A stretch of DNA of 64,000 nucleotides, taken from assembly GCA_033439685.1 (NCBI GenBank), contig JAUEDM010000002.1, positions 6,200,001 through 6,264,000 of the forward strand, written 5' to 3'. Shown piece by piece: positions 22,335 through 33,299 of this stretch (positions within the stretch are counted from its first letter, which is position 1; each line of letters begins with the position of its first letter). Made by a program: the position numbers and the translations under genes. Under the pieces are notes generated by a model, which saw nothing but the letters and a program-made list of their open reading frames with translations, ran no database searches and had not been told where the DNA came from. This DNA comes from Apodospora peruviana. Lineage: Eukaryota; Ascomycota; Sordariomycetes; Sordariales; Lasiosphaeriaceae.

Positions 22335-23465
22335 ATGCTGGCTCCCACCGTCGTGAATATGCCGCCCAAGACTTGTGCCGAGCATGAGGATGTCCCAGTG
22401 AAGGGTCCAAAAGGTAAGTGTCTCTATCATCAGTGACTCGCCGTGATGATGGAACCAATCTAACTGATTCCCAACAACAGCATGGGCAAGCCTGATCACC
22501 CGAATCGACTACCTGCCCGGCATCCTCACGCTAGACTACTCACTCAAGCGCCATGGAACTCAGTATCCACTCATTGCCCTCTACACCAAAGACTTCCCGG
22601 GAGATGGTCTCGAGGCGTTGGCAGCTCGTGAAATCCCCACGCAGCGCGTCGAGCACCTGCAACCTTCGATGCACAAGGATTTCGCCAATGACCTTCGATT
22701 CCACGAAACATGGACAAAGCTCGCTGTCTTTGGACTTGTGGAGTACAGCCGGATTGTTTTGCTCGACGCGGACATGCTGGTCATGAAGAACATGGACGAG
22801 CTGATGGATCTCAAGCTCGACGACCCCAAGCTGGACGGGCGTGGACACCGAATGTTTGCCGCCAGCCATGCTTGCGTGTGCAACCCTCTCAAGAGGCATC
22901 ACTACCCAGCTAACTGGTACGTTGATCTGTCCACGTAGCGGCAACACGCTAACATTCTGTTGTGCTCATCAGGACACCAGAGAACTGCGCCTTCACACCG
23001 CAACACAGCGCTCCCGACAAAGCACAGACAGAAGGTCCTCCGTCGACAGCTGGAGTAGCAATGCCCAACAGTGGGTTACTTGTCTTGAATCCGTCAATGG
23101 GTGTTTACAAGACAATCCTTGCGGCGTTGGAAAGCCCAAAGACGATTGAATACGGGTTTCCGGACCAGGAGCTGCTGGGTGACACGTTCGCGGGTCGCTG
23201 GGTCGGTCTACCGTACATCTATAACGGACTCAAATCGCTGCGGTGGACGGGGGTCCACGACGCCATCTGGCGCGACGACTGCGTCAAGAATGTGCACTAC
23301 ATTTTCAGCCCCAAGCCGTGGAATATGACGGTTGATCCTCACCACACCGATCAGACGCCACTGAAATGGTGGTGGGCCATGAACGAGGAGAGGTTGTTGA
23401 AGGAGAAGGAGAGAGGACTGCTGTATATCACATCTGTTCAAGGTGTTTGTGGCGTCAACAGATAG
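22335..23465 (+). CDS. GT8-family glycosyltransferase
   Basis: This is a 335-residue retaining glycosyltransferase of the glycogenin/galactinol-synthase-like family GT8, which transfers hexose from a nucleotide sugar with a metal ion. Exons are 22335-22413, 22481-22916 and 22973-23465, with gtaagt and gtacgt donors and consistent phase. The core shows WASLITRIDYLPGILTLDYS, LIALYTKDFP, the DxD metal site in LLDADMLVMKNMDEL, HACVCNPLK, NSGLLVLNPS, YIYNGLKSLRW and HYIFSPKPW, all at the spacing of fungal cytosolic GT8 proteins. There is no signal peptide or membrane helix. The acceptor sugar is not readable. It lies a few kb from the GDP-fucose synthesis genes, but GT8 enzymes usually use UDP sugars, so a link is only positional. 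Confidence 0.9.
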
Positions 23466-23674
23466 GATAGTAGCTGTTTCTACGGTATAAGAAAAAGAAA
23501 GACCGTTGTTTACTCAATCTGCTATCTCACTTGGTCACGACTTCACCCAGATCCTACGCAAATTCGTCGCTAAAATCCCCAGCTCACAATCCTCGATTCG
23601 CCCAATATTGTAAACCAACAATTCGCGCTATCCCCCAAGAAAAGATATGGTCAGCAAAGATTTGTGTCTACTCA

Positions 23675-24925
23675 TCAAAGACTTCTGCGGCAGCTCACCG
23701 CGCAGTCGTTGTCCGGAAACGGAGGATACACGCCAACTTCACCCCCAAGCCAGCGATCCAACTCCGTCTCCTCAAGCCTCGTGAAAACCCCCTTATCCAG
23801 ATCATGCGACGCCACATCGAGCAGCCCGACACTCACAACCGAGCACTGGTTCAGTAGTCTCAAATACTGCGGCACCTGCATGTCGACGTATTCCTTCTTC
23901 AAGGGTCCTTCATCTTGCGCAGCAGCAGCAGCAGCAGCAATGTTAAACACCGGCTCATCCCACTCATAGCAGTTCAGCCCAACAAACGCAGCGACATCCA
24001 CAGACCCGGATCGACCGCCAATGAGCCCAAACACTTCGCTGTCCAGCTCTCGCGCAACACGACGCCAGAATCGAGCAGTGAACCGCTTGTCGCGGATTGT
24101 GCTGGAGCCTGCAGCGCGGGCATCGAACAGGTCGAGATCCGTGTCCTGTATCTCATCACCAGACACGCCCGCTGCGACCCGGATCACGAGCATGCCGTGT
24201 CGTGACGCGTGGTCGGTGACTTGCGACAGATGGGAAGGCAAACTTGCGTGGCCCGGGTACGTGCTGGGACCGCGCCAGTTGTAGAGCAGGATCCTGGCGT
24301 TTGTAGACGACCGTTTGAGCGCGATGAGGGTGCGCAGCTCGTCAATTTTTCGGGAGACGTCTCTGTCGATCTCATCGTCTATACTGGAACCACCGGCAAG
24401 TGCATCCCCGAGCCTGACAAGCCGTGCTACTCTCTCTTCCCTGTCGATCTCCAGAGAGAGCGATTGCATCGCGATCGTGGTCGAGAGGAAGTAGTGCAGT
24501 GTCTTGTGCTCCGGAGCTTTCATGTCAGGTTGGATGATCTCTAACTTGGGCCAGAGCACCTCAAACGGCTCCTCCTTAAAATGTGGTGCTTGTTGCTGCT
24601 CTCGAAAGAGGCGCAGTAGCTGGTCGCTGTCCGCATCCAGCATCTTCTCGCTGAACTCGAACTCGCCGCCATCAGGGTAGCTGATTCGTGCGAGGACACA
24701 AGGTGCGCGTATCTGCCGAAAGTAGTTAAAGACGGCTGGAGCACGACGGATGCTGTGGTTGAAGTCCCTTTCTTCAGATATCGTCCCCAGGACCGTGATC
24801 AGATCGTATGGTTTACTGCCGTAGGCCTCGTGGAGAATTTGAGCGGCCGCGTGATGCCAGAGATCCCCTGTGCATGTTCCTGGGAGGGTGAGAAACACGG
24901 TTTGGGTCTGTTGGTTTACAGCCAT
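23675..24925 (-). CDS. Unrecognised 416-residue protein, possible glycosyltransferase-like fold
   Basis: This is a single open frame from ATG 24925 (the longer frame lacks an ATG upstream). It starts AVNQQTQTVFLTLPGTCTGD. The C-terminal half has a Rossmann-like pattern: ILLYNWRGPSTYPGHASL, then HGMLVIRVAAG, DKRFTARFWRRVA, and VFGLIGGRSGSVDVAAFVGL followed by YEWDEP. The order of a sugar-protein-like beta strand, a helix and a Gly-Arg-Ser-Gly-Ser turn resembles the nucleotide-sugar half of GT-B glycosyltransferases, but I do not recognise a named family. A poly-Ala tract encoded by GCA repeats (23920-23939) follows. It is convergent with the GT8 gene and 2 kb from GDP-mannose dehydratase. A sugar-transfer role is speculation. 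Confidence 0.6.
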   Translation of the reverse strand: MAVNQQTQTVFLTLPGTCTGDLWHHAAAQILHEAYGSKPYDLITVLGTISEERDFNHSIRRAPAVFNYFRQIRAPCVLARISYPDGGEFEFSEKMLDADSDQLLRLFREQQQAPHFKEEPFEVLWPKLEIIQPDMKAPEHKTLHYFLSTTIAMQSLSLEIDREERVARLVRLGDALAGGSSIDDEIDRDVSRKIDELRTLIALKRSSTNARILLYNWRGPSTYPGHASLPSHLSQVTDHASRHGMLVIRVAAGVSGDEIQDTDLDLFDARAAGSSTIRDKRFTARFWRRVARELDSEVFGLIGGRSGSVDVAAFVGLNCYEWDEPVFNIAAAAAAAQDEGPLKKEYVDMQVPQYLRLLNQCSVVSVGLLDVASHDLDKGVFTRLEETELDRWLGGEVGVYPPFPDNDCAVSCRRSL

Positions 24926-26956
24926 GATGAAAACTCGTGGTTGTTTCTGATGTGGTTTCGGTGTTGACAACCACGTCTTGGTGCCTTTTCGCGTGCCCTG
25001 GGTGAAACCGCGGATGTAAACAAAGGGAGGTGATTACCTAATCATGTCAACAAACCGCGATTGACAAGCTGACAGACACTCTTTGCGTTACTGATGGTTT
25101 GTCAGACTCGTCATAATTTAAATCATGTTCTGCGTTCACGGAATATTTCCGCTAGCGCTTACAAGACGGGGTGTATGCAAAACGATGCATGGGACGTTGA
25201 GTCTAGCGGTGTGGATTTTTCCCCCGAACCCCCTTTATTCCAATAACCGCGAGTAATCCCACAGCATCGAACTTGAATTTGGAATGAACCCAAGTATGTT
25301 GGTGTCGACTCAATGTAACATCACAGCGTCCCTAATATGGCCGTATCTATCTACTAATCCTAGTCAAATGTAAGCATAATATTCAAGTTTGCCTCCTTGG
25401 ATCTCGACTAATCATCTGCCAAGGCAACGCAGATCTTCAATAACTCCGAGTCAAGAAATTGGAACGGAAGTACTGTGTCTAGGCCCACGTTATTCTATCC
25501 GGGCCGTTGCAAACATCTTCGTCTTACTTGAACCTTTTCTTCCTGTCCGTCGGTGAGATAAGCATACGCTCCGTCATTCGGCATCAGCCGCCGCATTATC
25601 CATCAATTATCTAGAAGTCATCTTAACAAGCAGTCCCATGCTGGCTGGCTAGGGATCATGACTATCAACACACCCGAGATAGATCCACGCACAGTCTTCT
25701 AATACATAATTACTCAGCATGGTATTAATCCAACACCACTCACACTTCTTTCATTTCGGTATGAGACTCCTATTGGTCCTGGACTGACAGGCATGGAGGT
25801 GGTATTGTGTTTAATGAGATTCGCCTTCAAGCTGACCTTCTAAGTGTCACGGACGGTGCATGCTGTAAACCCTCACCTCACACAGCCATTTTACTCAGTT
25901 AGGGAGGTGGCAATTCATAGTTATAGACTGGATAGAGAGGACCGACCTCGCCTCCCTGTTCCGCCAAGCTTTCAGCCTTATCTGTGATCTCCCTACCCCG
26001 GCCAATTTCATTCTTCGGGGTCTGACTCGAAGCACATCTGCAAATATACCTCCAATACTACCCCGGATAGTCAGATTGGTCTTCCGGTGTGGAAACTCAG
26101 ACCGGGAATAAGTAAGGTTTCAACTTTATGGGATGTGAGATTACGCCGTGGAGCACGCCGCACGTCACAATACGCAAGCACCCATTGTGTTTACGAGCTA
26201 GGTACTCAAATAGGTAGGTTCATTAGCCCCGTGTATGCTCTTCTCTACACGCACGCCGCGGCCGACCGCCTTAGTAAAACTGACAAACTGCGCTATTCCC
26301 AGAAATCCTTGTCAATCTAGTCAGTCTTACTGTTGACTAGCTCATGGCGTTTGTTCTCGTTCGGCCCCGTTCCACATTTGACAGCGACGGTGGATTCGTG
26401 ATGATACCAAATGGCCGAGAAAAGCTCTGTATTAGTGACTGTGGCTTACTATCCTCGACTCTCAAGATGTGGCTTACGAACAACTTGAAGTCACCCTGCC
26501 TTCCTGTATGCATGGCCTCCTTCGGTATCATTGCCCTAAGCATCCTGCAGTGTAGCGGCTTTTGGAGATGGTTTTTCTCCCGGATTTCTCTTACCTCCGA
26601 ACAGCTCAGCACTGTGGCATTGGACCCCTTTCTCATTGTGAATTGCGGGTATGGTCATGGTCACCACGAACTATCATGATGTGAGACATGGTGAGCATGG
26701 CATTGACGCTCAATGGCACCCGTGCTCGTTTGCTGATGATGATGAACCCCGTCAACCATCAAGAGTGGTGAGTGAGCCGTGCATGTCACATGGACGGAAA
26801 CACTTCCTGTATTATCTCATTGAGACGAGTTACGTGATTGTATATTGAGGGCAGATGCCCGAGCAGGTCCCCTGACTAGTCCCCTGACCTCCCACAGAAT
26901 CCCACCACTTGACCCTTCACACACATCAAGCTGTTATCTCCGATATTTGAGTCAAA
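24926..26956. other. Gene-free interval, about 2 kb
   Basis: Only small unsupported frames. The sequence is AT-rich with no tRNA and no domain. It may hold 5' regulatory sequence of the dehydratase gene. Confidence 0.55.
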
Positions 26957-28431
26957 ATGACTTCCGAGACCATTGCCGCCATTGTGAATGGGTCCTCCTC
27001 CAATGGGGCTTCAAACGGGATAACCAATGGAACAACCAACGGGACGTCAAATGACGCTTGTAAAAAGTCTGCTCTCGTTACTGGTACGTCATATAGAATT
27101 CACAACCAACCGTCCGACCTAAATTGACAGTCTCGGACAACAACAGGAGCCGACGGCCAGGACGGCAGCTATCTCTGCGAGCTACTCCTCGGCCAAGGCT
27201 ACACAGTACACGGCCTCGTGCGCCACCACTCGGAAGTCACCTCAGAAAAGCCCTCCAGGCGTAGTCTCGGCACCGCTGCTGTTCAGTACCACTACGGCGA
27301 CGTACTAGACCCCTTCAGCCTGATCAAGATCCTGCGAGCCTCGAAGCCCGACGAGGTCTATCACCTTGCCGCGCAGTCACACGTCGGCTTGTCATTCTCC
27401 ACGTCGTCATACACGAGTGATGTCGATGCGCTGGGCACGTTGCGGGTTCTGGAGGCGATTGTGGCTCTAGGCATGGAGAAGACCGTGAGATTCTACAACG
27501 TAAGTACTGCTTTTAATCTTATCGGTTATGAGCACTAACTGAATGGAAAATAGGCTTGCAGTTCCGAGGTATTCGGGGACGTGAGAGACCCTGTCCAAAA
27601 CGAGCAGACAAGATTCAATCCCCGGTCTCCGTATGCCGTTGCCAAGCTTTATAGCTACTACACGACTGTCAATTTCCGGGATCAGGGCGTCTTTGCTGTC
27701 AATGGGATTCTGTTTAATCATGAATCTCCGAGGAGAGGTCAGTCAGTCAACCACCCACGCTCTGTTCATAGAGACGGTGAGTGATTAACACGTTCCCGAT
27801 GTAACAGGCATGGACTTTGTCACCCGCAAGATCTCTCGGGCAGTCGCTCTCATCCACCACGGCGACGCCATGGAACTGACCCTCGGAAACCTGGACTCCT
27901 TCCGCGACTGGGGCCACGCAAGAGACTACGTCCGCGGCATGTGGCTGATGATGCAGCAGGACGAGCCCAGCGACTACGTTTTGGCTACGGGCGAGACCCA
28001 TTCTGTTCGCATTTTCTGTGAGGAGGCGTTCCGCATCATTGGTGTCTGCTTAGAGTGAGTGATTACCCTTCGTTTGCTGTCATCCATTGATCATCAATCT
28101 TATTAACGACTGAAAGGTGGGACGGCGAGGGCGTCGACGAGGTTGGCGTGAACGTCAAGACGGGCAAGGTATTGGTCAGGATCGACCCGAAGCTGGCGCG
28201 TCCGCTTGAGGTCGGCTACCTGCTCGGATCGGCCCAGAAGGCGGCGGATAGACTGAAGTGGAAGCCCGAGATCACATTTCAGGTATGTATTTTTTATGCT
28301 TTCAATGATACGAAGGAGCGATACTGACAGCTGTGATGGTCCAGCAACTGGTTCGTGAGATGGTGATGGCTGATATAAAGGCTTTGGAGGCGGGATCTAA
28401 CCTGCTGGCTATCGAAGGCCCTAGCCTGTGA
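26957..28431 (+). CDS. gmd: GDP-mannose 4,6-dehydratase
   Basis: This enzyme converts GDP-D-mannose to GDP-4-keto-6-deoxy-mannose, the first step to GDP-L-fucose, using bound NADP. It is a short-chain dehydrogenase/reductase-type protein of 387 residues. Exons: 26957-27083, 27147-27499, 27554-27737, 27808-28054, 28117-28282 and 28345-28431; the total is a multiple of three. The cofactor motif is GADGQDGSYL (about 43-52), then YHYGDVLD, DEVYHLAAQSHVGLSF, the catalytic ACSSEVFG (Ser-Glu near 164-165, in the place of the usual Thr-Ser-Glu), SPYAVAK (Tyr187, Lys191), NGILFNHESPRRG and LGNLDSFRDWGHARDYV. The first 33 residues are an Asn/Gly/Thr-rich tail with repeated NG(I/T)TNG, unusual for the family. 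It is convergent with GDP-L-fucose synthase. Confidence 0.95.
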
Positions 28432-28474
28432 AGCGTCACGCTTCAGTCTTTTGGTCGTCACTAGTGGGCTGTTC

Positions 28475-28496
28475 GGGGGGGGGGGGGGGGGGGGGG
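28475..28496. repeat. Poly-G tract of 22
   Basis: Uninterrupted G run just after the dehydratase stop codon. Exact length is likely uncertain in any assembly. Confidence 0.95.
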
Positions 28497-28801
28497 TAGA
28501 TGGAAACTGGGACGGACGTACTAACTGAGGTTCAAAGATCTTTATAATTCCACGCAGCATCAGTTATGAGATATAGATGATACAGATGAAGAAAAAACGC
28601 CGTATGCCACACCTTCATCCCTGTCGTCCCATCACATCTTCACACGCGTAACTCCAGGCAACTTTGCATGTTTTTCAACTTATGTATGTGAACCTCGTCG
28701 GAGAGTTTAGGCATGAAGTTAAAACTTACGCAATGGTTGGGACATCTCAGACCTACTATTAATAAACGAGGAAAAAAACGACGCTTCATAATTTAAAATC
28801 T

Positions 28802-28922
28802 TGGCTCGACCTCGGGTTCGAACCGAGGGTCTTTAGGCACGGCAAACACACCACCCATAGTGTGTACCTTGCGTACGGCGGCTCATGTCGTACCAATGTG
28901 ACAACCACTATACTACCGAACC
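28802..28922 (-). tRNA. tRNA-like sequence, probably degenerate or intron-bearing
   Basis: On the minus strand there is a perfect T-arm, CTCGG-TTCGAAC-CCGAG, followed by GTCGAGC which can pair with GTTCGGT at the 5' end (seven pairs, three wobble). A D-arm-like TATAGTGGTTGTCAC follows the 5' end. The middle is too long (about 121 nt overall) and the anticodon arm is not clear, so it is either an intron-containing tRNA, a tRNA-derived element, or a relic. Confidence 0.4.
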
Positions 28923-29241
28923 ATAGGTCATTAGATCTTGAATTATTAGGAGAGCCGCAATTTCCCCATTTTCTCTTTGGGACTTTTTTTAGAAGAGTTG
29001 TGGCAGGCTTGGCCACATTCACGCCTGGACTGAGCGGTCGTTTGGCTTGTTTCTCACGCAGTGGTCAAAAAGCTTCCTGAAATTCCCCTCGCTCATTGAC
29101 ATTGTCAATCAATTTCCACTGGGGCCTAGCAGACCTCAAACTACCACAACACTAGGTATTTTGCGTCACATGCATCGCAGCCAGTCTTCCGCTCAACAGA
29201 GCTAAGGGTACTTACCATCGATATACATGTAAACGAAAACA

Positions 29242-30572
29242 TCAAAGCCGACATTCAGACCCGTCCTTGTTCTCGACGAACCACTCAACAGTCTCTTTGA
29301 CGCCTAATCATGCACAAGATGAGTCAACACAACATACCCGTAACATCTTAGATGGCACTGGGGTGTCCCCGTACCTGTCTCAAAAGGCGTAAAGTCAAAG
29401 TCCTTCAGATAGGACTTGAGTTTTGCGTTATCGGCCGTCTTGCGTAGCTGGCCGTCCGTCTTGGTGGTATCCCACTATCCTGTGTCAACTTTTCGGTCTC
29501 ATACACCACACAAAGTGCTGTACACATAATGCTTATCTTACCTCGACACGTCCAGCAAAGCCACTAATCTTGCAGATGGTATCGATGGCCTGTCTGATGG
29601 AGATTTCCGAGTCGGCATCACCTGCCAGGATCAACGGCTCAGCAGAGTCATACTCGTGGATCATCCAGATGATGATCCGCGCAATGTCTCGCGAGTAGAT
29701 GAATTGACGGAGCGCTGCGCCAGAACCGGCAGCTTGGATGTTCTCGGCCCCGTTCTCTGCCGTTGTTCAGTTGCATTAGAGGCGCTCATAATATCCCAAC
29801 CAGTTCAACATACGAGAGTCAACTCACCCCTGGCTGCTTGAACCCTTTTGATCAAGGCCGGGACAAAATGAGAGCCTTCGCCAAAGTTGTCGTAGGGTCC
29901 GTAGATATTGGTGGGAATTATGCCCGTGAATTTGCGGCCATGTTGGCTCGCATACGCCCTGTTGGCCACATCTAGCATCCGCTTGGCATACGCGTAACCA
30001 AAGTTGGAGTCATGGGGAGGTCCGTCGTGGAGCATAGTCTCGTTGATCGGGTACGTAGTCTTGTCTGGGAAGATGCAAGTCGATAGGCAAGAGATGACTT
30101 TATCGACCTATCCAATCCATCAGCTTAGGCTTATGACCACCGAGTGAACAGGATGTGACGTACGTTGAACTCGTGACACAGTCTCAACACGTTCTGGTTG
30201 ATGGCCAGGTTGTCGTTCAAAAAGTCGGCCTGGTACGCCATGTTCGCAAAGACACCGCCAACCCTGGCGGCGAGGTGAATCACGACCGTCGGCGTCCATC
30301 GTTCGAAGATGGCTCTGGCGGAAGCCAGATCCCTGATTGAGGCTCAGCAGATGGAGATGAAAGTTGAAAAAGAAAGAAAAAGCCCACCGCAAATCTCCAT
30401 CCTTGCTAGTCAGGAAACTCCATTCCTCGCCAGGTCTTTTCTGGAAGCGCACATCCGTGGTCTCCAACTCGGCGACAGCCCACTGCAGCGCTTTCCCAAC
30501 GAGACCGCTACCACCTGTCACCAAGATCCGCACCGCCGTGTCCGCGGACCTATCCAAGTTTGAAGCGGCCAT
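29242..30572 (-). CDS. fcl: GDP-L-fucose synthase (epimerase-reductase)
   Basis: This enzyme completes GDP-L-fucose synthesis: it epimerises GDP-4-keto-6-deoxy-mannose at C3 and C5 and reduces it with NADPH. The gene encodes 336 residues in six exons: 30572-30388, 30332-30164, 30107-29828, 29756-29542, 29474-29375 and 29303-29242. Motifs: VRILVTGGSGLVGKAL (cofactor loop, about 14-29), VVIHLAARVGGVFANM, the catalytic Ser/Cys strand SCLSTCIFP, GYAYAKRM (YxxxK), IIPTNIYGPYDNF, SHFVPALI and RQFIYSRDIARI. These are diagnostic of the family. It is convergent with the dehydratase 0.8 kb away, so both pathway steps lie together. The acceptor for the fucose is unknown; see nearby genes. Confidence 0.95.
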
Positions 30573-32109
30573 GGTGGTGGTGATAGGCGGGAATACGGGA
30601 AAGTGTGTGCAGTGGTGGAGAACCTCCGTGGAAACTTGGGTCAAGTATTTCGAAGGTGCTGTCTACACTCCAGCTCAGGTAGGGATGGGAACTTGGTGAG
30701 GTGAAGAGAGACGGTCCAGTACGTATTACATCCTGTTTTCACTCCGTCCTCCCTCAGCGAAGAGAGGAGACCCCCCCCCCCCAAAAAAAAAGTCTTACCG
30801 CCTCCATTGTGTGAGTGATGTGATGATCTGACAGGGGCGGCCCACCGCACAACGCAAAGTCACTATACCCTATTGAACCCCGGGGATCTGGTTTGTAAGC
30901 GCGTCAAAGACCCTTAATTATATTCTTTTATTTCCGACACCATACCCCGCGGGGGGGGGGGGGGGCGTGGTTATGTCTAATATGTCAACTTTATTCCAGC
31001 TCGCTCACGTCATCCGCTGAGATTGACTGGTAATAGTATCCCGATGACTGACTGGGATTTCGTACATATTACTTCACCGTGCACACAACGTTCCAGCTGA
31101 CAAGGCACGGGCGGGTTCCGGACCAGTTATTTGAAGACATGGATGGTAAGGACAAACTTCGAAGCCAGACAGACCGCCACCAGGCTGCAAGTTCCCAACT
31201 GTCACATCCCCTTTGTGAATAGTAATTCCAAAATACACTCAAATCATGGAGGCCCAAGCTAGCCAAGGCTATGTTGTGCCTCTGCTGGAATGCTATGCAT
31301 CGGCATTCTTACTCAAAACAGTTATGGTGTGATGTTAAATAAGGCTTCTAGGACAGATCAGCAGGTACCTAGGTAGTTAGGTACCTCTATCTCACCGCTA
31401 TGACAAGTCAGAATTGCCGCGACGGGCGGCCGAGAACCGCCACTTCTTGGTTGATGCTCGCGTTTATTAGCCAGAAATTCGTACTACCCACCCGTGACTT
31501 TGCGATAACTTGAGGTATCTATCTGTATTACCTTCCTGCACGTGATAATCACGTGCCCAGTTTTTAAAATGATCAAGTCTATGAAGGCGAGCTGAGGATC
31601 TCGTGGCGAACTAGGCGTGACATAGACATTTTGCGGCAGTGGAAGAAGTCAGGTTCGTATTGTTTGAGGATTGATACACACAAACTGGTGGATACATGTA
31701 CGGGACAAGCATAATGGACCTTTCGATACATGGATCTGACATAATTAGGTTGTGCAGAACTTTGACGAACCTGCAGCCCACTGCCCAATCGATTCGCTGC
31801 GATGACTCTCGAAAGATTGCAAATCAGCACGCCAGCCCGGCGACCACAATTATTTCAAATGGCATTTCACTCAATATCCAAGTATAACAGTAGCTCGGTT
31901 TATACAGAACTTTTCATCAACAGCTAACAAACCTGATGATATATTTGGTTGGTTTATGTGCTCGTAGTCGACTGCAAATGCGCTGTAAATGGATGCAAAG
32001 TATAAAGTAGATACAAGAATGGAATAAAAATAATCCAAACGGAATGCAAAGGGAATCAGGACAAGTCTCCCCCCCGGACTTCAGGATATCCTCCACACCT
32101 TTCAGTGAC
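30573..32109. other. Gene-free interval with homopolymers
   Basis: No gene is supported. It holds a run of 12 C then 9 A (30771-30791) and a run of 15 G (30951-30965). Confidence 0.55.
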
Positions 32110-33299
32110 TTATTGCTGGTAAAGCTTAATGGAGTTGAAAAGCCAATACGCCTCCTTGAACGCCGTCGGATTAGCAGCCACGAAACCCTCGCAAGTCGAC
32201 GCCTTGGACTTGCACGACGAATCACCATTCCACGTCGCCTGGTCGATGTTCGACCCGCAGAAATCGATGTTGATGATCTGATACGCCGTGTCAGCTTAGC
32301 CGTTCCTTGAGAATCACTGTGGTATGGACATACGATAGACTGCTTCTTGAAGTAGCTGCCGACATTGCAGCCCTTCTGGCTCTGCTGCGCGTTCAGGAAC
32401 GGAGCAGGCCAGCCGGCCGGGTTTGGCTTGCCGCTCGTGATATCCGCCGGGATGGCGGTCTTGGCGAAGTACCAGATCTTTAGGGATGAGGCGGTTACTT
32501 CTGTAGCGTAGACGCCGCCGCCTGCTGCGTTGAACTTGTTTGCGTAGGATCCGGAGGGGCCGGTGTTGCCGCATCCGCTGCTAATACACGCGAATCACAC
32601 GATGTTAGTTATTTTGGAGAGGAGGAGCGGGAGTGGCATGACTTACGGGTTAGTAACAAACTCGTCGGAGCATCCCTGAGACCCACCGCCGAGATCACAA
32701 TCGTTCCTCGGTTCCGTGCCGCTGGACTTGGAGAAGTCGAACTGGCAGGACCCGCACGTGTGCAGGGACACATCGTTGTTGGCTTGGTTAGAGATTCCTT
32801 CTATGATATCAATCTCGCCGTAGGGGTCTTCGGCGAAGTTGAATGTCCAGCTTTTGTCTCTGTCAGTTATTACACAACATTCGTGTATCATCACAGCTAC
32901 TGTGAGGGAAGCGTACAAAGCTGGCCAGATGCCGCAAGCATTTCCCGGCATGTGAGCAATATCGGCAATCAGCAGACCGAGAGTAAAGCTCTCCTTTGAT
33001 TCGAGCCGGATGCTGTCTCGTCCTTGAGCCGACGTGGCAATGGTCTTGGTGGAATCGGCGCCCAGATAAACTTGGCCGTTGACCACCTTCGAGAGACCGT
33101 TGTTCGTGGCGGTTGTTTTGGAAACGTAGTTGACGAAGCCGTTGGTTGGGTCGCCTGAGCCTGGGAAATTGGCGGCGGTTTTGAAGTCGAACCCGTTGGT
33201 GAAGTTGCTGCCGCTGTACTCCCGCTTCAGGGTGTATGCGGCCAGGGATGGGGATGCCGCCAAGAGGGCGGCGGACAGAAAGGTTGAAAGGACGGTCAT
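32110..33299 (-). CDS. Secreted GH16 endo-beta-1,3(4)-glucanase
   Basis: This is a glycoside hydrolase family 16 enzyme, 333 residues, secreted, which cuts beta-1,3 or mixed-linked beta-glucan in fungal or plant walls. Exons: 33299-32917, 32850-32647, 32580-32334 and 32277-32110, phase-consistent. The signal peptide is TVLSTFLSAALLAASPSLA. Early motifs are YSGSNFTNGFDF and the strand IRLESKESFTLGLLIADIAH, with an N-GI-WPA turn before the first intron. The catalytic motif GEIDIIEG (Glu140 nucleophile, Asp142, Glu145 acid/base) is intact after splicing. Later KIWYFAKTAIP and the Cys-rich STCEGF region follow. It is close to Lam16A-type laminarinases. Gene neighbours do not clarify the substrate. 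Confidence 0.93.
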
